Positions 1 through 7,565 of a DNA stretch of 36,256 bases are shown here, in pieces. The stretch lies in assembly GCA_005799545.1 (NCBI GenBank), contig SYGM01000126.1:1-36256 (forward strand). Reading direction: 5' to 3'. Made by a program: the position numbers and the translations under genes. Within the stretch, counting starts at the first letter, position 1, and each line of letters opens with the position of its first letter. This DNA is from Planctomycetia bacterium (GTDB lineage: Bacteria; Planctomycetota; UBA1135; GCA-002686595). The notes under the pieces were generated by a model. It was not told where the DNA came from and ran no database searches. It worked only from the letters and a program-made list of their open reading frames with translations.

Positions 1-724
1 GATCGAGTTCGTCCACGAGACCAAGCAGTGCCTCGTCAACCAGCGCGAAGTGCACCGCCACACAGAGAGCTTCAAGCGCGCGCTGCGGGCCGCGCTGCGC
101 GAGGACCCCGACATCGTGCTGGTCGGCGAAATGCGCGACCTGGAGACCATCCAGATCGCCATCGAGACGGCCGAGACGGGGCACCTGGTGTTCGGCACGC
201 TGCACACGACGACGGCAGCCTCTACGGTGGACCGCATCATCGACCAGTTCCCGGCGGAGCGCCAGGCGCAGATCCGCACGATGCTGGCGGCCTCGCTCAA
301 GGGCGTCGTGGCCCAGACCCTGCTCAAGAAGCAGGGCGGCGGCCGTGTGGCCGCGCTGGAAACGCTGATCGTCAACCACGCCATCGCCGCCAACATCCGC
401 GAGGGCAAGACGCACCAGATTCCCTCCCTGATGCAGATGAACGGCAAGCTCGGCTGCCGTCTGCTCAACGATGCGCTGCTCGAACTGTGCCAGAAGCGGC
501 TGGTGGATCCGGCCGAGGCCTGGCTCAAGGCTGTCGCCAAGGATGACTTCGTGCGCAAGTGCCAGGCCGCGGGCATTGCGTTGCAGGCTCCGCTGGAAGA
601 TGCCGCGCAACCGGCAGGCGGACATGCCGGCGGACATGCCAGCGCAGCGGGTGCGGGCACGCCGCTCTCGGGGCCCGGCGCGGCGCTGCCGCGCGGTGCA
701 CCGGGCTCAGGCGTGCGCGGCTAG
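1..724 (+). CDS. pilT: PilT-type twitching motility / type IV pilus retraction ATPase, 3' part
   Basis: The reading frame is open from base 2, so the N-terminus and the Walker A motif lie outside the window. PilT hexamers hydrolyse ATP at the inner-membrane base of the type IV pilus to depolymerise it. Seen here: the Asp-box region with IEFVHETKQCLVNQREV, the Walker B region VLVGEMRD, the His-box GTLHTTTAASTVDRII, and AIAANIREGKTHQ, which matches the PilT AIRNLIRE motif and separates it from PilB/GspE assembly ATPases. After the conserved core (ending near KDDF) about 55 residues of Ala/Gly/Pro-rich sequence follow, which PilT does not usually have. The TAG stop shares the palindrome CTAG (721-724) with the stop of the convergent aminotransferase gene. 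Confidence 0.9.
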   Translation, partial: IEFVHETKQCLVNQREVHRHTESFKRALRAALREDPDIVLVGEMRDLETIQIAIETAETGHLVFGTLHTTTAASTVDRIIDQFPAERQAQIRTMLAASLKGVVAQTLLKKQGGGRVAALETLIVNHAIAANIREGKTHQIPSLMQMNGKLGCRLLNDALLELCQKRLVDPAEAWLKAVAKDDFVRKCQAAGIALQAPLEDAAQPAGGHAGGHASAAGAGTPLSGPGAALPRGAPGSGVRG

Positions 725-1848
725 GACAATTCGCGGATCACATCGTCCGCGATCGAGAGCATCTGGGCGAGCGTGACCTCGGTGTGGTCGCCCATGTGCC
801 CGATGCGGAATGTGCTGCGCTTGAGCTCGCCGTAGCCTTCGCCCAGCTGATGGCCGCGCGCCAGCATCGCGGCGAGGAAGGAGGGAATGTCGAGCGTCTC
901 GGCGCGGATGCACGAGACGGTGGGGGAGCACAGTTCCGGAAGCGGAAACAGATCGAGGCTGTTGGACTGCGCCCAGGCCTCGGTGATCTGCTGCATGCGC
1001 GCGTGTTCCTCGTAGCGTGCGCGCCAGGCTTCGAGGCCGGTCTTGCGGCGGTCCTTGTGGTGCAGCGTGACGCCGGAGCTGATGTCCTCCAGCTGTCTCG
1101 CCAGCGCGTAGTACAGCGGAATGCACGGCGTGGCCGGCGTCGCGCGCTTTTCATGGCCCTCGAAGATCCGAACCGGATCGAGGTACCAGCCGCGCATGCG
1201 CTGTGCGCGCGCCTGCTCGAGATAGCGGGCGGAGGCGCAGGCCACGCTGATGCCCGGAGGCAGCGCCAGTGCCTTCTGCGAACCCGCAAAGGCGAAGTCG
1301 AGACCACTGGCGTCGAAGTCGACCGGAGCGCCGCCGAGCAGCGTCACGACATCGGCGAGCACCATCAGCTTGGGATGCGCACCGAAGATCTTCGTCAGCG
1401 GCGCCAGCGGCGTGCGCACACCGGTGGAAGTCTCGTTGACGACCAGCGTCACCGCGTCGAAGGGACCGCGCTGGTCCAGCGTGCGCGCCACTTCCGCAGG
1501 CTCGACGCAGCGGCCGTTCTCCGCGCACAGCACCGTGACCTCGCGGCCCAGGCAGGCGGCGATCTCCGCGAAGCGCTGGCTGAAGGCACCGTTGACCAGC
1601 GCGAGCACGCGCGGGCCGGCTCCCGCCAGCGCACTCTCCATCAGGCCCGAGGCGCTGGCGGTGTGCACGGCGATCCTGGAGGGGGAGGCTTCCGCCAGCC
1701 CGAAGCACAGCCGCAGGTGCGGATCGATGCGCTCGTGCAGCGCGCTCATCTGCGCTCCGCGGTGGCCGATCATCGGCCGCGCGCACTCCTGCAGGATCTC
1801 CGCGCGCACTTGTGTCGGTCCGGATATCCAGAGTACGGGTTGGCTCAT
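721..1848 (-). CDS. Class V (alanine-glyoxylate/serine-pyruvate type) aminotransferase, probable phosphoserine aminotransferase of the operon
   Basis: A 375-residue PLP enzyme of fold type I. The Schiff-base lysine is K192 in FAFAGSQKALALPPG, and the PLP-contacting Asp is in VLADVVTLLGG. The N-terminal WISGPTQV and GHRG are typical of the serine-pyruvate/alanine-glyoxylate subgroup. The ATG at 1848 was chosen because it overlaps the upstream phosphatase stop as ATGA; the frame stays open further upstream but overlaps that gene. As third gene of a serA-serB-aminotransferase operon, its likely job is to convert 3-phosphohydroxypyruvate to phosphoserine with glutamate, replacing SerC. That role is inferred from position. 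A serine-glyoxylate or alanine-glyoxylate activity is the alternative. Confidence 0.85.
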   Translation of the reverse strand: MSQPVLWISGPTQVRAEILQECARPMIGHRGAQMSALHERIDPHLRLCFGLAEASPSRIAVHTASASGLMESALAGAGPRVLALVNGAFSQRFAEIAACLGREVTVLCAENGRCVEPAEVARTLDQRGPFDAVTLVVNETSTGVRTPLAPLTKIFGAHPKLMVLADVVTLLGGAPVDFDASGLDFAFAGSQKALALPPGISVACASARYLEQARAQRMRGWYLDPVRIFEGHEKRATPATPCIPLYYALARQLEDISSGVTLHHKDRRKTGLEAWRARYEEHARMQQITEAWAQSNSLDLFPLPELCSPTVSCIRAETLDIPSFLAAMLARGHQLGEGYGELKRSTFRIGHMGDHTEVTLAQMLSIADDVIRELS

Positions 1849-2609
1849 GATGGGCTCGGCGGCAGGCTGGCGGTCCAATCGCGGTGGGTCTTCGAGCGGG
1901 AGAGGATACGCCGATCGCGCGCGGAAAGCAGCCACGGCGCCAGAGCGCGCAGATCGGGCTCGCGCACCGCAACGCGGGCGCGGGAGAGCACGGCTTCGCG
2001 CGCCGCGACGCCGCCGTAGCCGATGAAGCGCGCGAGCGGCAGGGCCTGAGCCACTTCGAGGTCGGTGATGCCGTCGCCAACCAGGCACAGCGGATCCTCG
2101 CCCGCGTCCAGCCAGGCGCGCACGGGGATGCACTTGCCGCCCGAGCGCGCCAGCGGAGAGGACTCGTCGAAGCCCGCGTAGCGGCCCGCTTCGTCAAAGC
2201 GGATCGCCACGGCCGTGACGTGCTCCGCGGGCAGTCCCAGCTCGACGCCCACGCGTTCGACCGCGGGCGCCAGTCCTCCGGATAGGATGCGCACGCGCTT
2301 GCCGAGAAAGCGCAGCGCGGCGACCAGCTCGCGCGCTCCGGGCACAAGCGCGCGCACATAGGCCTCGCCGAGCGCTTCCACCGCGGCGCGCGAGGGCCGG
2401 ATCTGCTCCAGCCGCAGACGGTAGACGGCCTCGAGCGGCAGCTCGCCGCTCATCGCGCGCGCGGTCAGCGCCGCGATCGCCTGCGCGTGCCCGCCGGCGA
2501 GCTCATCGATGCCTTCCAGCGCGCAGAGCGTCGAGTCGCAGTCAAAGACCACCGTGCGATACGGCGGCGGGCTGTCATTCAGCCCGTCACGGTTCAGCTG
2601 CGCGTCCAT
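1845..2609 (-). CDS. serB: HAD-family phosphoserine phosphatase-like protein
   Basis: A 254-residue HAD hydrolase. Motif I is VVFDCDSTLCALEGIDELA with the nucleophile D23 and acid/base D25; the DxDST pattern followed by E and DELA is typical of SerB. Motif II is RILSGG, the motif III lysine is in SGGKCIP, and motif IV is LVGDGITDLE. It lacks the N-terminal ACT-like region of E. coli SerB. The ATG at 2609 gives a short lead of about 20 residues before motif I and overlaps the upstream dehydrogenase by 16 bases; a longer open frame upstream is a shadow of serA. It would remove phosphate from L-phosphoserine in the last step of serine synthesis. It is coupled by ATGA to the aminotransferase. Confidence 0.8.
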   Translation of the reverse strand: MDAQLNRDGLNDSPPPYRTVVFDCDSTLCALEGIDELAGGHAQAIAALTARAMSGELPLEAVYRLRLEQIRPSRAAVEALGEAYVRALVPGARELVAALRFLGKRVRILSGGLAPAVERVGVELGLPAEHVTAVAIRFDEAGRYAGFDESSPLARSGGKCIPVRAWLDAGEDPLCLVGDGITDLEVAQALPLARFIGYGGVAAREAVLSRARVAVREPDLRALAPWLLSARDRRILSRSKTHRDWTASLPPSPS

Positions 2610-3568
2610 CCGCCCGCGCGCTCCCACTCGGCGAGGTTGACCGCGCCCTGCGCGCGACGCTCGAGAAAGAAAGCCTCGACGCCGCGCGCGATCTCCAGCG
2701 CGACGGCGGCCTGCGCTTCGCGGGTGGAGGCGCCGATGTGCGGTGTGAGGGCGATGTCGCTGCGCGCCAGCAGCGGATGACCCTGCTGCGGCGGTTCCTG
2801 TTCGAGCACGTCCAGCGCCGCAGCCGCGAGGTGGCCGGAGTCCAGACATTCCAGCAGCGCACGCTCATCCACCAGCCCTCCGCGGGCGCAGTTGATCAGC
2901 CGCGCGCCGTGCTTCATCGTCAGCAGGCGTTCGCGCGAGAGCAGGTGGCGGGTCGATTCGCAGAGGGGCACGTGCAGGGTCACGAAGTCGCTCTGCGCGA
3001 GCAGCGTCTCCAGCGAACACAGCTCGACGCCGTCCAGCTCGCGCGGGGGCAGGGGGTCGTAGCCCAGCACGCGCATGGACAGCCCGCGCGCACGCTGTGC
3101 GACCGCGCGTCCGATGCGGCCAAGCCCGATCACGCCCAGCGTGGCCCCGCTGATCTGCGTGCCCATCAGCGCCTTCTTGTCCCAGGAACCCGCGCGCGTG
3201 GTGGCGTAGGCCTGCGGCAGCTTGCGCGCGCAGGCGAACAGTTGGGCGATGGTCAACTCGGCCGTTGCGATCGTGTTGCTCTCCGGCGCGTTGATCACCA
3301 GCACGCCGTGCTCGCTGGCGGCCACGACATCGACGTTGTCGACGCCCACTCCGGCCCGGCCGATCAGCCTCAATCCGCGCGAATTCTCGATCAGCGCACG
3401 CGTCACCTTGGTGGCGGAGCGCACCAGCAGCGCATCCACGCCGGCCCGCACGCGCTCGATGCGCTGCGCCTCGCTCCAGCCCAGCGCCGACTCCACCGTG
3501 AAGCCTGCCTGCTCCAGAATGCCGAGGGCCCGCGCATCCAGATCGTCACAGACCAGCACGCTCACCAT
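2594..3568 (-). CDS. serA: D-3-phosphoglycerate dehydrogenase-like D-2-hydroxyacid dehydrogenase
   Basis: A 324-residue NAD-dependent D-2-hydroxyacid dehydrogenase. The Rossmann motif is GVIGLGRIGRAVA. Catalytic residues are the Arg in NCARGGLVDE, the Glu in VLEQEPP and the His in TPHIGAST. GRAGVGVDNVDV and PESNTIATAELTIA are typical of SerA. The protein ends right after the catalytic fold, so the ACT and intervening domains that give serine feedback control in longer SerA proteins are absent; any feedback must act elsewhere. It oxidises 3-phosphoglycerate to phosphohydroxypyruvate, the first step of serine synthesis. The gene starts 19 bases after the ruvA stop and overlaps the phosphatase gene, placing it in the same leftward operon. 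Confidence 0.88.
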   Translation of the reverse strand: MVSVLVCDDLDARALGILEQAGFTVESALGWSEAQRIERVRAGVDALLVRSATKVTRALIENSRGLRLIGRAGVGVDNVDVVAASEHGVLVINAPESNTIATAELTIAQLFACARKLPQAYATTRAGSWDKKALMGTQISGATLGVIGLGRIGRAVAQRARGLSMRVLGYDPLPPRELDGVELCSLETLLAQSDFVTLHVPLCESTRHLLSRERLLTMKHGARLINCARGGLVDERALLECLDSGHLAAAALDVLEQEPPQQGHPLLARSDIALTPHIGASTREAQAAVALEIARGVEAFFLERRAQGAVNLAEWERAGGWTRS

Positions 3569-3587
3569 GTGCGAGGCACCTTGCGCT

Positions 3588-4169
3588 TCAGCCGGACAGA
3601 GCGGCCCGCAGCACCAAGTCCAGCTCCGGCCGCGCGGCCTTCGTGATCGCCTTCTCGGCCGAACGGCGTGCCTCCTTCTCGGAGTAGCCGATCGAGATCA
3701 GCGCCGCGATGGCCTCGTCGAGCAGTGCGCTCGAGTTGCCGGACACTGTCGAAGGCGCCGGGGCCGCGCCGGCGCCGCGCGCGAGCTTGTCCGAAAGATC
3801 CAGCAGGATCTGCTCAGCGGTGCGCTTGCCGACGCCCTTGATGCGTGTCAGTGCGGCCGCGTCCTTGCCCGTGATGGCGGCGACCAGCGGTTCGTAGCTC
3901 ATCCCGGACAGAATCGTCAGGCCCATCACGGGGCCCACCCCGCTGACCGAGAGCAATTGACGGAACAGATCGCGGGTGCGCTGGTCGGAGAAGCCGCACA
4001 GCGTGTGCGCATCCTCGCGAACCACCAGATGCGTCCAGACGCGCACGCGGCCTGCGGCAGGGAACTGCGAGCCCAGCGGCACCGAGAGCTCGTAGCCCAC
4101 GCCGCTGGCGGAAACCACCAGCCGCGTGGGGCTCTTCGAGGCGAGTTCGCCCTCGATGAAGTCGTACAC
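3588..4169 (-). CDS. ruvA: Holliday junction branch migration protein RuvA
   Basis: A 193-residue protein of normal RuvA length, starting at a GTG (VYDFIEGELASKSP) as is common for ruvA. The N-terminal OB-fold is followed by two helix-hairpin-helix motifs, LLSVSGVGPVMGLTIL and LTRIKGVGKRTAEQILLDL, and a C-terminal three-helix domain (ALISIGYSEKEARRSAEKA) that contacts RuvB in known homologues. A flexible Ala/Gly/Pro linker lies near residue 135. It binds Holliday junctions as a tetramer and loads the RuvB motor. Neither ruvB nor ruvC is beside it; it sits 18 bases after the TPR/alpha-CTD gene and 19 bases before serA. Confidence 0.95.
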   Translation of the reverse strand: MYDFIEGELASKSPTRLVVSASGVGYELSVPLGSQFPAAGRVRVWTHLVVREDAHTLCGFSDQRTRDLFRQLLSVSGVGPVMGLTILSGMSYEPLVAAITGKDAAALTRIKGVGKRTAEQILLDLSDKLARGAGAAPAPSTVSGNSSALLDEAIAALISIGYSEKEARRSAEKAITKAARPELDLVLRAALSG

Positions 4170-4187
4170 GGGAGACCCGCGCCCGCC

Positions 4188-5540
4188 TCAGGCCTTCTTG
4201 GGGTCGAGCTTGAGGCCCAGCTCCGACAGCTTGGCCTTGAGCTCCTGCAGCGAGGTCGATCCGAAGTTGGGCATGCCGAGGAACTCGTCCTCGGAGTGCT
4301 GGGTGATGTCGCCCGCCGTGAGGCAGCCCATCGCTTCCACCACGCGGCGGCAGCGGATCGAGAGCTCCAGCTCCGCGACGGGGCGGTTCATCACGTCGTT
4401 GGGGTCGGTCGTCACCGTGCGGCGGCGCGCCGCTTCGATGCTGGCGACAGCCTCCTCGCGGCCCATGCCCAGACGCAGGCCCTTGGAGACGAGGATCTCC
4501 TTGATCTCCTGCAGGCTGGTCTCGCCGAAGTTCTTGTAGGCGAGCAGCTCCGACTCGCTGTGACGCACGAGGTCGCCCAGCGTCAGGATGTTCATCTTGT
4601 TGAGGCAGTTGCGAGCGCGCACCGACAGCTCGAAGTCGGTGATCGGAATGCGCAGGATCTGGTTGAGGCGATCCTCCTTGCGCTCCATGTCCTCGTCGTA
4701 ATACATGTCGATGCCCGAGCGCGCATCGTCGAGGAAGCGGCGCAGGCGGTTGTCCATCGGGAACGCGCGGCTGGCGATGTCGTAGCAGGCGCAGGCCTCG
4801 CGGTCGCGGCCCATGTCCTCGAGCAACATGCCCATGTTGATCAGCACGTTGCGGTCGATCGGCAGCATCGAAGCGAGCTGCTGGTAGCCGGAGAGCGCGC
4901 TCTCGGTGTCGCCGACGCGCTCGCTGGTGTAGGCGAACCGGAACAGAGCCGCGCGATGCGTCGGATCGGCTTCGCGAGCCTGGTCGTAGGCCACCACGGC
5001 GGCTTCGTGCTGGTGGCCGAGCTCGTACATGCGGCCATGCAGGTAGTAGCCGTCCGCGCTGGTCGCAAAGGATGCCGGCGCGGCGCGCAGGGCCTTCTCG
5101 AGGTTGGCGTGCGCGGCTTCCTCATCGCCTGCGGCGAGGTCGGCCTCCAGCTGCGCTTCGAGCATGCCACCGCGCGGGCGCGCCTCGTCGGGGAAGGCCT
5201 TCGAGAGGCGCTCGAAGATCGCGAAGGCTTCCTTCGCCTTGCCGATGCTCATCAGCGCCTTGGCGCGCGTGAACGCGGCCACGTGGTCGCTCTCGGCCCC
5301 GGCGAGCTGCTGCGCCGCCGCTGCGTTGTCGCCGGCCATCCACAGGCCCAGACCCTTGCGCCGGCCTTCCTCACCGCTGCTGCCCAGCTCCGCGACGCGG
5401 TTCTTGAAGCTATTCAGCGCCTGTTGGCTCTCGAACAGCCCGGCGCGTGCGGTGCACAGCGCGGCGTAGCTGGTGATCGGGCTGGTCTTGATGTCAAAAG
5501 CGGCTTCGGCGACGCCCGCGGCGGAAGAATCGTTGCTCAT
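4188..5540 (-). CDS. TPR protein with two C-terminal RNA polymerase alpha-CTD domains
   Basis: A 450-residue protein with no alpha N-terminal domain. Residues about 60-290 are helical TPR-like repeats (for example HGRMYELGHQHEAAVVAYDQA). Two copies of the RNA polymerase alpha C-terminal domain follow, about 295-360 and 383-447. Copy 1 (FELSVRARNCLNKMNI and KNFGETSLQEIK) keeps the equivalents of E. coli alpha Arg265 and Asn268, which contact UP-element DNA. Copy 2 (LELSIRCRRVVEAMG and PNFGSTSLQELK) keeps the Arg but not the Asn. I recall similar TPR/alpha-CTD proteins annotated in planctomycetes; their role is not known to me. It could bind DNA, sigma or regulators through the CTDs. It is the first gene of the leftward operon, behind a good promoter. 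The start at 5540 is the only sensible ATG; there is no clear Shine-Dalgarno. Confidence 0.85.
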   Translation of the reverse strand: MSNDSSAAGVAEAAFDIKTSPITSYAALCTARAGLFESQQALNSFKNRVAELGSSGEEGRRKGLGLWMAGDNAAAAQQLAGAESDHVAAFTRAKALMSIGKAKEAFAIFERLSKAFPDEARPRGGMLEAQLEADLAAGDEEAAHANLEKALRAAPASFATSADGYYLHGRMYELGHQHEAAVVAYDQAREADPTHRAALFRFAYTSERVGDTESALSGYQQLASMLPIDRNVLINMGMLLEDMGRDREACACYDIASRAFPMDNRLRRFLDDARSGIDMYYDEDMERKEDRLNQILRIPITDFELSVRARNCLNKMNILTLGDLVRHSESELLAYKNFGETSLQEIKEILVSKGLRLGMGREEAVASIEAARRRTVTTDPNDVMNRPVAELELSIRCRRVVEAMGCLTAGDITQHSEDEFLGMPNFGSTSLQELKAKLSELGLKLDPKKA

Positions 5541-5812
5541 CGGTGATGTTCGGAGCGCGCGCCGGGGGGTGCTCCCGGAATGGGGGCCCCTCGCGGAGGG
5601 TACGGCCGCGCTCCAAGGGGGAGGACTATAGGGCCTGAGTGCTCCGTGCGTCAAGTTCAACAGGTGTACGCGAACGGTCCGGAACGCGATTCTTCGAGCA
5701 TTCGCAAGCAGCTTGCAGTCAAGCACTTGGGAGGATTCCGTAAGCGCCCTCTGGAGCGCAGGCTTGCTCCGGGAGCACCTTCGCGCTTGCAGGCTCAGCA
5801 CTGCGCGACAAC
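5541..5812. other. Divergent intergenic region between the TPR/alpha-CTD operon and the HIT-murA operon
   Basis: The largest gap in the window, 272 bases. It contains the leftward promoter described separately. No tRNA, protein-coding frame or clear riboswitch is visible. A small inverted repeat, TGCTCC-G-GGAGCA, lies at about 5767-5779. I could not identify a convincing rightward promoter for the HIT gene, although one should be here. Confidence 0.5.
5625..5654 (-). promoter_or_regulatory. Sigma70-type promoter of the TPR/alpha-CTD-ruvA-serAB operon
   Basis: Read on the minus strand: -35 TTGACG (5654-5649), an 18-base spacer and -10 TATAGT (5630-5625). Each box differs from consensus at one position. 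Transcription would begin near 5618, giving a 5' leader of about 75-80 bases before the ATG at 5540. This is the best promoter match seen in the window. Confidence 0.7.
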
Positions 5813-6160
5813 ATGAGTTGCATCTTCTGCCGCATCGGGAAGGGGGAGGTCCCCGCCACCAAGGTCCATGAGGACGAGCTGGTGGTGGTGATCCGCGACA
5901 TTCGCCCCCAGGCCCCGACCCACCTGCTCGTGATCCCCAAGGAGCACATCGCTTCCCTTTGGGACCTGGAGAACGAGGCGCTCGCCGGGCGCCTGCTCCA
6001 GACCAGCGCCCGCGTGGCGCGCGCCGAGGGGCTGGAGCGCGGTTGGCGTCTGATCGCCAACACGCGCGAGCATGGCGGTCAGGAAGTCGACCATGTGCAC
6101 CTGCATGTGCTGGGCGGCCGGGCACTGGGGCCGATGCTCCCGGGGAGCCACGCACACTAG
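5813..6160 (+). CDS. HIT-family (HINT-like) nucleotide hydrolase
   Basis: A 115-residue histidine-triad protein. It opens with the zinc-site signature SCIFCRIGKGEVPA, contains DIRPQAPTHLLVIPKEH, and ends with the active-site triad HVHLHVLGGR. HINT proteins hydrolyse nucleoside phosphoramidates and acyl-adenylates; the true substrate here is unknown. Length and motif order are normal for HINT. No Shine-Dalgarno is visible before the ATG. The murA gene starts 38 bases downstream in the same direction, so the two are probably co-transcribed. Confidence 0.93.
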   Translation: MSCIFCRIGKGEVPATKVHEDELVVVIRDIRPQAPTHLLVIPKEHIASLWDLENEALAGRLLQTSARVARAEGLERGWRLIANTREHGGQEVDHVHLHVLGGRALGPMLPGSHAH

Positions 6161-6198
6161 GTACGCCATTTCCATTCGCAGAGGGGTAGGGATCTGTC

Positions 6199-7509
6199 TT
6201 GGACAAGTTCGTGATTGAGGGTGGCCATCCATTGGATGGAACGGTCAAGGTGGCGGGCGCGAAGAACGCGGTGCTGCCGATCATGTGTTCCGGTCTGCTG
6301 TCCAGCGGCAGCCTGCGGATCACCAACGCGCCGCAGCTTTCGGATGTCAACACCATGATGGCGGTGCTGCGCGATCTGGAGTGCGGCACGGAGCGCAACG
6401 CCGACGGATCGGTGACGATCCAGCCGGCGAAGGAGCTCGAGGCCTGCGCGCCGTGGGAAAACGTGCGCAAGATGCGCGGCTCGGTGACCGTGCTCGGTCC
6501 GCTGCTCGCGCGCACCGGCAAGGCACAGATCTCGCTTCCGGGCGGCTGCGTGTTCGGCGTGCGTCCGATCGACCTGCACCTCAAGGGCATGCAGGCGCTC
6601 GGGGCGCGCGTCAAGATCGAGCACGGCTACGTGATCGCCGAAGCGCCGCGCGGCGGCCTGCGCGGCGCCGAGATGTACCTCGCAGGTTCGATGGGCCCCA
6701 CGGTGCTCGGAACGGCGAACGTGATGATGGCGGCGACGCTCGCCAAGGGCAAAACCGTGATCCACGGCGCCGCCTGCGAGCCTGAGGTCGAGGATCTGGG
6801 CAACTGCCTGCTTGCGATGGGGGCGAAGATCAAGGGGCTTGGTTCCCCGCGCATCGAGATCGAGGGCGTCAGCCAGCTCGGCAGCGCGGACTGGTCCGTG
6901 ATCCCCGATCGCATCGAGGCCGGCACCTACGTGCTTGCCGGCGCGATGTCCGGCGGCCGGGTGCGCGTCGAAGGCTGCAAGCCGGAGCATCTCTCGGCGC
7001 TGATCGACCGCATGTGGGAAGCGCGCGTGCCCTTTGACGTGGGCGCTGACTGCATCGAGACGCAGCCCTACCATCCGCGCGATCCCGCGCGCCGTCCGCG
7101 CGCCACGGACGTCACCACGCACCCGCACCCGGGCTTCCCGACCGACCTGCAGGCGCTGTGGATGGCCCTGATGACGCTCTCCGACGGCATCAGCCTGATC
7201 GACGAGCAGATCTACCCGGATCGCTACATGCACATCGCGGAGCTGTCGCGCCTGGGCGCCAAGATCCGCCGTCAGGGCAACACCGCGATCGTGCAGGGCA
7301 CCGACCGGCTTTCCGGCGCGCCCGTCATGGCGAGCGATCTGCGCGCCAGCGCGGCGCTGGTGCTGGCGGGACTGGTCGCCGACGGCACGACGGAAGTGCA
7401 CCGCGTATACCACATCGATCGCGGCTACGAGAAGATCGAAGAGCGCCTGGCGGGTCTGGGTGCGGTCATCAAGCGCGTCGACGAGAAGGACACGCCGAGC
7501 GACAACTGA
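6199..7509 (+). CDS. murA: UDP-N-acetylglucosamine 1-carboxyvinyltransferase MurA
   Basis: A 436-residue EPSP-synthase-fold enzyme that transfers enolpyruvate from PEP to UDP-GlcNAc, the first committed step of peptidoglycan synthesis. The N-terminal GTVKVAGAKNAVLP carries the catalytic Lys/Asn pair, and LPGGCVFGVRPIDLHLKG carries the catalytic cysteine (C117), which is fosfomycin-sensitive in known enzymes. The C-terminal half shows RIEAGTYVLAGAM, HPGFPTDLQA and DLRASAALVLAGL. The start is a TTG at 6199; no in-frame ATG or GTG gives the expected N-terminus, and a purine-rich GAGGGGTAGGGA precedes it. Its presence implies a peptidoglycan-making cell. Confidence 0.95.
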   Translation: MDKFVIEGGHPLDGTVKVAGAKNAVLPIMCSGLLSSGSLRITNAPQLSDVNTMMAVLRDLECGTERNADGSVTIQPAKELEACAPWENVRKMRGSVTVLGPLLARTGKAQISLPGGCVFGVRPIDLHLKGMQALGARVKIEHGYVIAEAPRGGLRGAEMYLAGSMGPTVLGTANVMMAATLAKGKTVIHGAACEPEVEDLGNCLLAMGAKIKGLGSPRIEIEGVSQLGSADWSVIPDRIEAGTYVLAGAMSGGRVRVEGCKPEHLSALIDRMWEARVPFDVGADCIETQPYHPRDPARRPRATDVTTHPHPGFPTDLQALWMALMTLSDGISLIDEQIYPDRYMHIAELSRLGAKIRRQGNTAIVQGTDRLSGAPVMASDLRASAALVLAGLVADGTTEVHRVYHIDRGYEKIEERLAGLGAVIKRVDEKDTPSDN

Positions 7510-7533
7510 GTCTGCGCTGAGATGCAGTAACGC

Positions 7534-7565
7534 AGAGGCGCGCAGCTGCGCGCCTCTTGCTTTTC
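7534..7565 (+). terminator. Intrinsic terminator after murA
   Basis: A perfect 24-base palindrome at 7534-7557 (AGAGGCGCGC-AGCT-GCGCGCCTCT, a 10-bp stem with a 4-base loop) is followed by TGCTTTTC. It lies 24 bases after the murA stop and directly before the end of the convergent esterase gene. The T-rich side favours the plus strand; the matching A-run expected for minus-strand termination is missing. Confidence 0.8.

Noticed and set aside
559-2019. Long plus-strand open frame of 486 codons opposite the aminotransferase and phosphatase genes
   Set aside because: It mirrors the codon structure of the minus-strand genes, is Arg/Ala/His-rich and shows no recognisable domain; a high-GC shadow.
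3222-5546. Plus-strand open frame of 774 codons opposite ruvA and the TPR/alpha-CTD gene
   Set aside because: Antisense shadow with low-complexity Arg/Ala/His content; the minus-strand products carry clear domains.
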